Source: Cymbomonas tetramitiformis (taxonomy: Eukaryota > Chlorophyta > Pyramimonadophyceae > Pyramimonadales > Pyramimonadaceae). Taken from it: 64,000 nt of DNA. The notes beneath the pieces were generated by a model. The model ran no database searches. It saw nothing but the letters and a program-made list of their open reading frames with translations, and was not told where the DNA came from. The DNA lies in NCBI GenBank assembly GCA_001247695.2, contig LGRX02034727.1, positions 1 through 64,000 of the forward strand, read 5' to 3'. The position numbers were made by a program, and so were the translations under genes. Positions within the stretch are counted from its first letter, which is position 1. The number at the start of each line of letters is the position of its first letter. This document shows positions 35,673 through 47,700 of this stretch, piece after piece.

Positions 35673-38600
35673 TTACGTCGCGAGCACTGGGAAAAAGTCA
35701 TTGAGGGTGCGCTGCTGGGATGCTTCCTCGGGCGATTTGGTCAATTTGGACTTCTTGCTGGTGGGCTGCACGGAGAGCTGCTTCAGGCTTGCGCTGAGGC
35801 CGTCGTTCACGGCGCGGTCCCTCTTGGTACTGGCAACCGCCCGATCATCTGCGGCTGCCATGGGCGTGACCGCCGGCTCCTCCTCCATCAACACTCTCGG
35901 CTCGGGCGTTGTTGGCCCTCGGATCATCCCAAAAGGGCCGCCCAAAGCCTTCTCCACCTCTGCTGCGACCGACACCTCCCTCCAAGAAGCTTCAATGTCA
36001 CGCCCATCCACTCCTCCCACCCTCTGACCGCGCAAGCCTCCCTCAACAGGACGGGTCTCGAATCGCAGCATCGGACCTTGCCACATCGCACAGATGCGGA
36101 TGCTCAACGCAGGACTGAGCTCTCCGAGCCGTTCGATGTCGCTGGTTGAGCTCTCCGAGCTGTTCGATGTCGCTGACTGAGCTCTCCGAGCCGATCGATG
36201 TCGTGCGCAAGCATTACTCCCAGAGTGTGGCAGGGTTGCTGCCGGCCAGGATGCATTAGTCTGTGTGCTTTCCCCGATGCTTGGTGAATAGGCTTCTCGG
36301 GTAGAGGTGGCTTGCTAGAAAGGGGGGACTCCGCTCAACACGCACGGCATAGAGGAGAGGGATCATTTTGGTTTAGTACCCGTGACGGGCAGTTGCGCAG
36401 CCCACACGCAAATCGCAGGCACGAGCTCATGGTCCTGTGCGTGGCTGGGCGTGCAAAGCTACAGCGTGATCGACACAATCAAGGAACCCCACAGACACAG
36501 CCACAGTCACTTGGGCATCTCTGCCATCGGATGATAGCGCTGATTTTTCGAGCGTCCGATGCTCGGGGTTTGCAGTGGTATCCATCACAAATGGTGTGCG
36601 AAGCACGGGACCCGCGCGGCGCCCTACCTGCCATATCTCCGGCCTCGGTTGCCCGTGCGCCGAGCTCGCCAAGCGGACTTGCCCCCCTGTGCCCCTCGCT
36701 GCCCCCCGTGCACTGCGCCCCCGGCCTTGCCCCTGCTGGTGGGCTGGGGCTCGCGAGAGCTGGGAAGAGCTCTCGCAGCGACCGGTGTCGCCCGTGCGCT
36801 GCTGCCGGGCTTGTCTCCGCCAACGGCTCCGCCTCGGTCTCCAAAGTACAGTGGGTCGCCGGCCCGGTCGCCAAAAGTACCTGCGGACGCACAGTCCCGG
36901 ACTCACATGCAGCCTCATGTTTGAAAGCCCATCCTGCCCTTGTGCCATTGACACGTGGCGATCAGCAGCCGCAATTGCAGCCTCATGATGAATGCCTTTA
37001 TCCGTCGGCAAACTTTGCCTAATCGGCCAACTTTGCGCAATATCCCCTGATCCCTTACGCCAGGTGCAGGGGGGAACCACAAACCAAGACTTACTACCCC
37101 CGAGATTCGCCGCGAGATCAGGCTACTCAGATACTCCACCCTCCAGATACTCGACCCCCAGATCCCTGCAAATAACAGATCTAGGAACGAACTTATACCA
37201 TCTGGCGAGAGGCGCACAACCCGAAAAGGATTCGGGGCCATTTTTTGCATTTTTAACACCTCACATTTGTGTCATCGCCACTTGGATGCGCGTCGCAGTT
37301 GCCACACCGCGCCTCGTCAAAATCGTACAATCGAGCATTTTCGCAAAGCAGTCCTCGGATTTCAAGGCGATGACACTTAAAGAGTCTCAGGTCGGAATTC
37401 CAGATTTCATTCCACGCAGTTCCACGCAGCGCGATGGTTATCTGCTTTTGGTTTATAAGTTTCCTTTCCCCGAGGGACAAAACCGGCACCGAGGTGGACC
37501 GTGCTTTAACTCCTTCTTAAAAAAATCTGCCATCGTCTGCCACTCGATGTCGAATTTCGTCAAGTTGGATGCGCATTCTTTTGCAAGGAGTCAGAATCCA
37601 AATGCAGCGCGCGCCCGTGGCGACGGTCCTCATGAGTTTCGCCGAATTGCATGAGGGAAATCAAACTGCAAGAACAGTCGCGTGATATCTCTGCAGCGCA
37701 CCCGATAGGGGTTGGCATCGGCGGCTCACCTGACGGGGACTGGCATGGTGCGCAACGGAGGTGGCTGGGGTGCACAAGGGGAACTGCCCCCGCTCTCTGG
37801 CCGCCTCCAGCATGCTCACGTCCCGGTGGCTGGGCCCGGCGTCCGCGTGGACCGCCCCGTGGCAGTCGGCTTCTCGGGCACTCGTATCTGCGCTCGTGCC
37901 GGATATGGACGCTGCCCGGGGCAGCACGGCACGAGACCCTCTATGCGCATCACTCATTTGCCACACACGCACCTGCTCCCCCGACGCACACATGCCGTTG
38001 CCGAGATGCCCACGAACGCCAGTATGGGCGTGTGCAGAATAGGGTCTGAAAGACGGGCGTCCTTGACATGCTCAGTGGCCAGAAAGGGGTTTTCAAACTA
38101 CGGAATTCTCAGAAGAGACGCTGAGCTGGCAAGCGATCTAATCGTCTCTCGGGCTGCAGCCCTCGCGTGCTGGCGCCAGCCAGGGAGAGCTCGCAGCGCC
38201 GCAGGGAAAGAAAGGCAGAAGGAAGCAATACCGTAGAGTCATCCCCGCACGTGGCAATGGTGCCAAAGTCCTGCCCGCACCAATCCACACCGGAGACTTC
38301 CCCCTCGTGCCCCTGCAAGGTGTACGGCTCCAAGTCCGGGCGGTCCACCTGAGCAGAGCGCGCTCGACCCCCGTTCACTCAGCACATGCCGCAAATGCGC
38401 TCTCTCTCTCTCAAATACAGCAACGTCCCGGCGGCCATCCCAGTGCTCTTCCATCACTGGCTGCTCCGTTGCTGGCTCCACGTCCGATCCTACGGATTTT
38501 GCCACTTGCCATGCTAGGGGTAAACTACCACACGTTGCCGGCATCACTGGAACCGCCTCGACGCCCGCTTTCGCATTCACCGCAGATTAGCGGGCTTCGG

Positions 38601-41600
38601 GTTTGAACGCGCGGCTCAGCGTACGCCGGTGCCACGTCAGCATCAGCAACTGCCGTACACTACCCTGGGCAAGCAGCGTTCTGGATAGACAGCGGTGACC
38701 ACGAAGCCCACTGGGGGGGAGGGGGAGCGTGCGGATGGCATGGGCACTGGGATGACCTGCCAGATGTACACGTTCTTGTCACCAGAGCCGCTCACGAGAT
38801 GCGTCCCATCGCAGCTGAATGCCACCTGTTCATGCGCACGCACCGCCGGGCCATCCCCTCCAGCCCGTCTCGTCCGCTCTCTATAGTTCCCTGTCGGAGG
38901 ATCGCCAAAAGAGAGAGACAACGTGGCGCGTCCGCAGAAGCGCCACACGGAGCGGCGCTCCATGCGGTCGAGAGCGCAGAGGCCGGAGCATGCGAGGGAT
39001 GAGGGCGTACGGAGGTTACGTAGAGGCTTGAGGGGTTTCTGGTGGAGGCTGAGGCGCGGGGCTCCGGGCCGCACCTTGATGTACAGGGAGAACTGATGGC
39101 CGGTAAACTGGCGAATGGGGCCAATCTCAGGTCGCAGGGAGTCGTACATGCTGATGACACCGTTGCTCGAGGATGCCACCAGGCGCGACCGGGAGGGGTC
39201 CTGCGTGGCCGAAGGGCAGAAGGTGAACGTGGGGGGGGTCAGCCATGGCGAAGTTAAACCTGGCGCGGTTTGCGCAGGAAAGCCGCCATCAGCGAGCTGT
39301 TCCTGGTGCCTCCGCGCCGAGGAGGGCATGCAGAAGGGGGGATGCCTGGGCTTGCCGACACCGGGCGTGACGCGTCAGGCAATGACGATTGCAAAAGCGA
39401 AAGCGAGCGCGCTTGCGGTCCGTGGCAAGCGAAGCGCTTCCATCGACCAGCCTCCTGGCCGACCGCAGCGGGCGCGCGCCGATGACACACACTTAGATCA
39501 GCCTCCTGGCCGACCGCAGCGGGCGCGTGCCGATGACACGCACTTAGAGACACGGGACATCATCTCATTAACCTCGATGAGGCCTAACCACATCGAGGTT
39601 AGGCCTCGATGGGGCCTAACCGCCACATCGAGCAAATCGCAACAAGAACTTGCTCAGTGTCCAATCGCTCGCGCCATGCAGCATGCAGAAGACCGTGCTT
39701 CAAACACATGCGCGAGATGCGTGCACACCCTTTACCCGTACCTTCGCGTGAGACGTGGACCTAGCTTGCGAAAGCCTGCACACTGCCATACGTCCCACAT
39801 GACACGGGTGATGGACACCCCAAGCGAGGCTGCCCGACGACCGATGCAGCAGCAAAGGTGTACTGGGCAAAGGAAATCCCGAAGACGCCACACACCTGCG
39901 CCAGGCTGGCGATCCCGTGCGAGCGCATGGAGCCCTCCGTGTCGGCGCGGCAGCGGGAGCTCAGCAACGCGGGGCGGTCCAGCCGGCGCACGTCCCACAC
40001 CTTCACCACACCGTCCACTGCGCGCCCCAATGCCGTGCCATGAGCAGGGGTCAGCACACGTGGTGTAACGAAGGGGCAAGCTTGGCAGCAAGGCGCGTGT
40101 CACCTTGAACAACGTCAAGCAGCGTGTGTGAGTGTGTGGTGGGAAAACCAGCAGCTGGCTGTACCACGTGCAGTCGTCCCTAGAGGTAGCGGGCGCCTCT
40201 GGCTTACTGCAGGCACTGCAGCCGCCGCCACCGCTCCCTGCACAGCCAGGGAACATGCGCTGCAACTGGCTATGCCCACACCGGTCCTGGGGATGGGGGG
40301 GGGCGAAGCTTGCAGCGAGGCTCGCATTGAGAGCTCGTACCGGTGCTCGAGCTCGCGAGGGTGCTGTCGTCGTGCAAGAAGAGCACTGAGGTGATACTCG
40401 CTCTCGTGCGGCTCTGAGGCAAAGGTGTGCACTCCCCAACTGTAGTCTCAGAGGGGGGAGGGCCGTGGGAGGAATGCTGGAGGGCGTGGACTCTTGGGCG
40501 CAGAGGTGGCAGAGCGATTCTTTGCTTCTACTTGAGTTTGCTGCGAAGCCTACGGCAGCACATAGCGGGCGGGGGTCGAACTGGGAGTGCGCGGTGGCTC
40601 ATGGGCTTAGTGGCTATGTCAGACAGTCCCTGCGGAGGCAGCCTGCTGCGGCCTCGAGGCGCCGCGACTTGTCGAAGGCCGCAGGGGAGAGCGCATCGCA
40701 GCGGTCGCAGGAGGAGAGCGCTTTCCTCATTTCGGCGCAACAGATGCTGGGAGAGACAGCCACCTTGATATCGCTTTTACGCCCACGCGTTTTTTTCTTC
40801 TCGCCGTGCGCATCCTGCCGCTCTCAACCCCTCCAACGTCGCCTCATGGAGCAACTACAAGAGTGTCTGGGTAGTGTTGAGAGGCGGGTAAGGGACGTCT
40901 CGTGTACGAAACAGGGCCAGACCAGAGGTGCGTCCGCGGAATGGCCGCCTCACAAGGCAAACGACGAGTATCTTACCAGTGCAGTAGCCACTACATCAGG
41001 AGAGGCCCTGGCCACTCCACGAGGAGCTGGTGAGACGGCGCGGCCCCAAAAAACGGGAACCTCGCTCGAGTGAGGACCACCACTTGTGTTTTTGCCGAGC
41101 GGCACACCCGATCGCACTCATGTTAGTGTCAGTTTCGAGCGTCGGCCACCCACTGGGCATGAGTAAGCGCTCGTCTTCTACATGGAAATCGGACGCTTAA
41201 GGTTTCGTCGCCCTCAAGCACTCAATCCTCTACCGTTCACCCTTTCGCCGAGCCCCCATATGCTAAACTGCTAGGGATTCCCCCGGACACACTGCCGCTA
41301 AGCCCACTATCACAGATTTGGGGAAGAGTCGATGGCCAAGCGAAGAGGAAAAGGCCGCTTCAAGAGCTAAGGAAGCACCTGGAGACTCGCCACGGGACCG
41401 GCTGAGCTAGAAGCGCCACCATTCAGCATCCGCTGATCCCACAGTAAAATCGCGCCATCCCTTCCTCCTGCGGCTCACGTGATGTATGGTCACAGTCAGT
41501 CGAATTCGGGGACAGACGTGATACCGGAAATAACAAAGCTCTATCACAGTGGCCACGGTGGGGCGGGTCACCAAGCGGTTTAGCAGAAGCCTAACTTTTG

Positions 41601-43940
41601 CTATGAAACGTCCCCCGCGGTTGCCGAAGTGGAGACAACAACGATGCCGAATACCAAATAAACTGATAATTAATAAATGATAAAAAAACTTCCTTTGTCG
41701 TCGCCGTAAGTAAAAAGGGAAGAGGCCAGGTGCGTCCGAAACACGCTCTGACCTTCTACTGGCTTGAACATCCTGGTATATGTAGAGGCTATCCTCCCCT
41801 AGGAGATCCTCCCCTAGGAGATGAGAAATCGAGTCGGAATGGCGAGCTTTGAACCACAATGTCCCGTACCGACTTACAGGTGATGCTTATTCGTGGCGGC
41901 TGCAAATAAATTGGATACTTGCTGATTAATGGCTGCAATACCGAGTCGCCGGACGCCAGGAGAGGCCGTGCTTACCTGATGCGAAGATACTTTCGTTGGC
42001 GGAATTCAAAGAAACAGTCTTCACGCTCCCCGTGTGTCCGCGAGCACATAAGATTTGTCGTTGCGTCTCTACATCCCACACCTTCACCGTCTGGTCTCCG
42101 GAGGCTGTTAACAGTTGAGTGTCGCCCTGCGCAAGGCGATGACGTTCAGATTCGCACCGTTATCGCCGAGCGAGAACTTGATGTGTGAGGTGCAAGATCT
42201 ACCTGGCTCCATGCCGTATCAAAGACCGCGTTCTGATGCGCCAGCCACTGAGCTTCGGGGTTATATTCGCTTCCGAAGACTTCTTGGGGTAGAGCCTTAG
42301 TCGAGTCGATGAGAGTTAAATACCCCTCCTCGTCCGCAACTGCGATGAGTCGCCCAGCTTTTGCAGTCTGCAACGGAATGTGAACAGCATTTAGTGGGAG
42401 TCTGATTACAGAACAGTGATTCCGCTACGGCGCACATATAATCACCTTGCTGAATTTGACAGCGAACGGTGGGACACCAATTTGTTCGCCGCTCTCATCT
42501 GGAGGTGCAATGCGCACAATTCCAGCTCCTCGCGTGGCCGCGTGGCTGAAGTCTGCAATAAAGGGACGGGTATGAACTGTGCGGGGAAGAGCCAAAAAAA
42601 GTGAGTCGGAGGGGAACGAAAGAGCGGTTAATCCAGGAGAGACAAACACTTCAATTCCGCGATGAAAGCGTACGGAGCGAGACGGAGCCAGACGCTTCAC
42701 CTGGCATAGGCACCAGCTCCCGTCGGAGAAGACTGTGGAAAAGAGACATCTTGGACTTTAGGTATGCTCCTTTCAATAATGTAGTTTAGTCTCGTGCACG
42801 AGAGTTTTGCATTGAATAAGATCACGTCGCGCTGCCCTGCAAGCCTGACTTGTGTGGAGAGGGTCTCGAGGATTGTCGTGATGGTTCGTGCATCTGTTAG
42901 ACGAGACAGATTTTCACCGCAGCTGTTTCCTCCTCACAATTGAATTTCAAAAAAAGGATATGCTAAATGAGCGCCAAAAAATCTAAGCTTGTAGCGAAGC
43001 TTCACGTCCGATCGTTAGATCGATCCTGCACTATGACTATAGCCCTCGGACGAGTCTCGGCCGTTCTGTTGAACTGTAGGCAGTGTCCAGGAAATCCGAC
43101 GTGGCGCCGCGCCGGTAGTTTCCAGTTCGAAATCCATTTTCCATTTTGATTTTCATCCTTTTATTTTTATAGGATAGCCACCTCCTTTAGGCGCTAGCGC
43201 AAAAAAATAAAACGCTTAGCGTCTCCAGGGAAAGCGAAGGGGAATAAATAGTTTATTATTCCCCTTCGCTTGCTCCGGGGGTCTCATCAGGCGAGGGTCT
43301 CGTCAGCCTACCAGTCTCATCAATCGACTTCGGACTTGTCGTAGCTCGTACTTCAACTTCTGGCTTGCGTCATCGGCAATTATTAATAATACTTATACTA
43401 CGGCCGTGCTGTAAGTAATAATAACTCATATATTATAATATTCCAAGACGTAGGTGTTCACGTTCAGGTTGTATTTATAGAATAAATGAACCTAAAATGC
43501 ACCCCCACCACTCAACGCATCCGGCGGCATGGGGCTGGCGATGGCGCTGGGGGACCGCGACCGTCCGCGCGGTCGCGTCCCGTCGACGTCCGCGTCGCGT
43601 CGCGTCGAGTGAACGGAAAGGTCTGGCGATGGCGCTGGCGTCTGGCTCTGGGAAAGCCGAAAGCAAAGGTCCGTTCGAGCAGTTCTCGACTCCTCGTCAT
43701 CTGATCTGTGATCTCTGACTATTCCGCTATCCCGGTTACGCTATCACTCGCAGAGCAACGCGAACGTCCCTTTACCGAAAGGGGAAGCAATAACAAATGA
43801 TGAGCATATGAAAGCTGAGATAAGAGCAGTCTACCAATTTTGGTTTCAGCGATTAACTGCGCAAGGTCACGCAGTACATAATTTTGTATCACCATCCACA
43901 TGGCCTCTTCTTCTTTAGCATAGTTGCTGTCTGCGGCCAT
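35673..43940 (-). CDS. CDT2: Cdt2/DTL-like WD40 substrate receptor of CRL4
   Basis: Twelve exons, highest coordinate first: 43835-43940 (ATG), 42446-42552, 42203-42367, 41976-42126, 41379-41467, 40341-40413, 39896-40017, 39075-39200, 38757-38825, 38232-38348, 37730-37972, 35673-36023 (TAA). Every junction is GT-AG and phases agree, giving 1719 nt (about 572 aa). Cdt2 hallmarks appear in order: GVPPFAVKFSK, AVADEEGYLTL, LAHQNAVFDTAW, LLTASGDQTVKVWDVE, GGRDGAILLWDQR, SITSVLFLHDDSTLAS, VDGVVKVWDVRRLD, SSSNGVISMYDSLRP, FTGHQFSLYIK, HLVSGSGDKNVYIWQ, LQGHEGEVSGVDWC, IATCGDDSTVRVW. Family role: it directs the nuclear CUL4-DDB1 ligase to PCNA-bound licensing factors such as Cdt1. The C-terminus QRTLNDFF fits the PIP-box pattern. 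The first exon is the least certain. Confidence 0.9.
36118..36208. repeat. 30-bp repeat, 3 copies
   Basis: GAGCTCTCCGAGCCGTTCGA recurs at about 30-bp spacing just upstream of the last CDT2 exon, inside its large intron (36024-37729). I saw no other gene in that intron. Long open frames on both strands there look like GC-rich shadows. Confidence 0.75.
39448..39550. repeat. 51-bp duplication in CDT2 intron
   Basis: CCTCCTGGCCGACCGCAGCG starts at 39451 and 39502. It is followed at about 39580-39602 by a hairpin CCTAACC...GGTTAGG. Confidence 0.8.
43234..43269. repeat. Hairpin in CDT2 intron 1
   Basis: GCGAAGGGGAATAA and its exact complement TTATTCCCCTTCGC are separated by eight bases. A 14-bp perfect stem, possibly a small foldback element. 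Confidence 0.8.
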
Positions 43941-44219
43941 GAGCGACGGGGGAAAGCCGCGGAGACCTCAATCAGACTGTCTGAGACTAGGATCCAGGCG
44001 AAGGTGCCGTAGGTAGATTCAAAAGTTTTTTTTCACGTTATATTTCATAGAATGAAGCTGCATCGATAAAGCACTCTGGTGTAACGTCCGACCCGCTCTA
44101 ACCATCTCGTGCGTGAGACCAGCATGCGGCACCGCGGCCAGTGTCTAGCTGCATCACGCAGTACAGTTCTCCGTGTTGATAACCGCGCACAATATAAGAC
44201 TGAATGCTAATATTTACAC
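43941..44219. promoter_or_regulatory. Divergent promoter region CDT2/TTLL
   Basis: Only about 280 bp separate the putative CDT2 ATG (43940, minus) from the TTLL ATG (44220, plus). The interval must hold both 5' UTRs and probably a shared bidirectional promoter. No TATA box or clear motif is visible. It rests on the weaker first-exon call for CDT2. Confidence 0.35.
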
Positions 44220-44679
44220 ATGGCAGCACGTACTGGACGGTCTACAATCGTTGGGCTGTCGCCTCCTAAGCGCTTGCCTCAGCCTTCCGGGACCCCGGTG
44301 GACGCAGCAGGTGTTCCATTTTTACGAAAAACAATTGATGTAGCCCCTTCTCCGATATCTGCTCATGTCGCCACGATTTCACAAAATCTTGAAGGTCAAA
44401 GACTTCTTCACGATTGGCAAAACGCTCAGCAGACTGTGACTAAGGCTGGAAGCCCGCGGGAATCGGGAGGGCGCGCGAGTTCTCCGGGCCGCCTGACCCG
44501 CACTCTGCTCCCCAACGCGTCATCCGCCAAGCAGGTCGCCCTTCTACCTCTTTATGTAATTTATTCTCCATATGTTTGCAAGTGGTTAAAATGAATCTGG
44601 CAGCAACAACTTGGCGAATGCGCTACCTGACGCATCCACTTATATACAATTCATAGTCGGCGTGTGAAAACAGCAATGG

Positions 44680-44712
<33 letters not shown>

Positions 44713-47700
44713 TCGGGTGCAGGTCGATTCCTATCGCAGATGCGGAGGGGAATTTTTGTCTTTGTAGAGCTGCAGTTGCATAGTCGCACATATATAGTAC
44801 ACCCGACGAATGGCACCTTCTTAGCAAGATTCTTGTGCAGTCAACAAGGGTGCTTAGATGCAATGTGAGGACTACATATGTATTTTGATCCTGATATATA
44901 TATTCCAGTGTGGCGCTTCGGTCTGCGGTGAGCGCCTTTGCGGGAGGAAGTTCGTGTTTGCCGCGCCTTCTCTCGCGGCGGGTACGAGATCCCATTTGAG
45001 AGGAGTCGTGATATGCAGGAAGCGCCAGCGCCGCGAGAACCAACTGGCGCTGTCAGCCCCAAGCGCGTCTCCACTCGAAGTACCGGCAGTGGTCATCTTA
45101 ACAAGATGTTCCGATCCATCCGCCAGTTGCCCGGGGATGCAGACCCCCAGGAAGTCCACAGCGAGGTCGGCGGCGCCGACGACGAAGACGAGGCCTACAG
45201 CCAAAACGAAAGCCAAGATTGGTCTGAAGGTATACTCACAGCCGGTGACGCTGTCAGCGCCTGTCTCGCCAGGGGGACTTCAAGCTGTTGTTGCAAGGGT
45301 CTGCTCACACCCGGGCGCTCATCAAGAGGGCAGGCTCGTTCCGATTTTCCATGCTCGTGACCTCCACATGTTCAACAGACGTCGAACGTCTTCATCAGTG
45401 GTTATCGCCCGTGCTCAAGGACCGCCTTGTGGGTGGGCGGTCTCCTCTGATTGCCGCAGAAGGCTCAAGTCAACTAGACCCCTCCTTGCTTTGCGACCAC
45501 GGCTTGGCGGTGCCTCTCTGAATGTAGTTGGCATGCACGCCGTGAAATTCATATCCCGGCCGTGAGCTCCACCGATTCATTTTCTATCGTAAGGGTTCAC
45601 CGATTCATATTCTGGGCGAAATTTCACCACCTTCATCAAGAAGGCTCTGCTGCACTTGAAGCAGTCCGTGTTTTCGTGTTTCCGTGTTTCCGTGTGCATC
45701 AGCCACGTGTGGCACTGTGCAAGCTATGTGCTCGCTTGAAGAAGTACACGCGAGCTGAGAAGTGGCGGCCAGCAGGGTGCAGACCTGCTTGCCTGGCCGC
45801 GTCGATGCGCCTCCTGTGCTGCTTGGTGTCCCTCTTTGGCAATAGACGCCAGGAGGCCCAAGTCTGTCGAAAGGAATCTTGTCTCAGTTACCGGGCGTGC
45901 AAGGTGGGGCAGACGAGGAGGAGCCGGAGGGTGCCAACAAGATGCCCTTCGGCTTTCGGCGGAAGCAGAGCTTGACCGAGAGCTTGTGTTCAGGTTCATC
46001 TCCGCAAGTCTCTCTCACCTCGCTACGCTGCACCGCCCGCAAGAGGCTTTCTCCCTCGCCACGTAGGGGTGCCGGGCTCCGCGATAGGACCCTTTTGCCG
46101 CCCCTCACTGCTTACAAGGGTGGGCCGTGGCTGTGCACACCGGCTGTGGAGCACCTGTCCCACAAGATCGAGTGACGTGTCACCCACGTGTCGCGCAGCT
46201 CACCTCCACTGACTCGCCGGACTGTGCAGGGGAAGAGGAAGACGGGGACGTGCAACTCGGGGAGGAGGAAGACGACGACGACGACGAGGATGGCATACCA
46301 ATAGGTAATCCATGCCCTCCAGCATCTTTCGAGCGGAGGGCGATGGGCTGTCGTGTCGCCATGTGACTGCACGGGGGAGTGTTCTGCGGCTGAAACTGCG
46401 CTGATAAGACAGCCTTGGAGGTTTCTCTCTTCCACAAAGCATGCACAGCCTGCCGCCGCGTGTGCAGAAGCGGGCATGGCTTCTGGGGAGACGGTGGCAC
46501 GGTGTGCTGAGAGCAAAGGCGTGAGCGCTGCTCCGGGGCCCCCAGCCCGAGGCTACTTGTGGATCGGTGATATGTTTATACCCTCTGAAATCAGTCGGGG
46601 TGGAGATCCGCTATGGCTGCTACGTGATATGCCAACCGCCGACTGAGCGCCTGCGTTACGGCGGGATTCAGATGAGAGCAGCGGGGACGAGAATGAGAAT
46701 GAGGCGGAACGGAAGCAGATGTTTCACCGCTTTCAGAAGGATGCCGCGCACGCAGTAAAGGCAGCCGCCGGATCCGCTAGCAGTGTGCCGCCGCTGCTGA
46801 ACCTGTCTCTGTTCGAGGACCGCCCGCCTTCCGTCGTGTTCCACTCTGACTGGTTTCGCGGTGCGCCCGGAGTGGCGCCGCCCTGCAGAGGGTGGCCAGG
46901 GCTTGCAGCAGCCATTGTGGGATGGGAGCTTTGGCCGAAATCGAAGAGAAAATATCAGCGAATGAATGTGCCTTGCACTGTGCAAGGAAATATTGAGGAC
47001 GGCCGCACGGCCTCGCAATATAGCATATTGTTCTTGGGGTTTCGACACGTGTTGCTCCTCGAGCCACTTGCCAGCTGAAGTCTTCGAGCCCGCAATATAC
47101 GTCGATGCCCTCGTATGATTATGATCCAATGTGCCCCCACGTTTGGGAAAGTGACTTCCTCTGAGCGACACTGCCCATGGATGCAGGAACTGTCTCATTT
47201 CCGGAGTCGCCACAGTGCAAGCAAGCGCCAATCGCTGTCCGCGGGGAGTCGGAGGACTGCGGTAATTCTGAGACGCCGGACTTTAAGAAGCAGCTGTCAG
47301 CCGAGCATCTCGCAGAACGCAGTCAGATCTGGACTATGCTCCGGAAGTACATGAGCTTCAAGGTGAGCACCAGCCGGTGAAGAGTCGGCTTTCACGTGAA
47401 CAGCTCCAGCTGTCTGACGTTTCCGGGTGCACCTCTTTCTCCGAAGCCGCATCCTCGAGCATCTGATCCGTATTGGTCTCCTCCTTGGGCTCGTGGAGAA
47501 CCAAGAGGATGCATGTACAGATACACACAGCCGATGGCCAGTTGTACACGGCACCCAGTGCAGCAACAAGGGCAGTCCGGGCAGGCTTTCGGTGGGGCAG
47601 ACGAGGCAGGAATGATGGCATCACGGCTCTTGGAGAGCATGGAGGATGTGCGGCAAGAGGCAAAGAATCTGCGGATGGCGGGGGCTCAAGAACAGGGTAC

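Noticed and set aside
36312..37654. Several long ORFs on both strands
   Set aside because: GC-rich intron of CDT2. Frames overlap on both strands and none shows family motifs.
40465..41073. 202-codon plus-strand ORF
   Set aside because: It lies in a CDT2 intron, has no domain, and competes with minus-strand frames. No splice or start context supports it.
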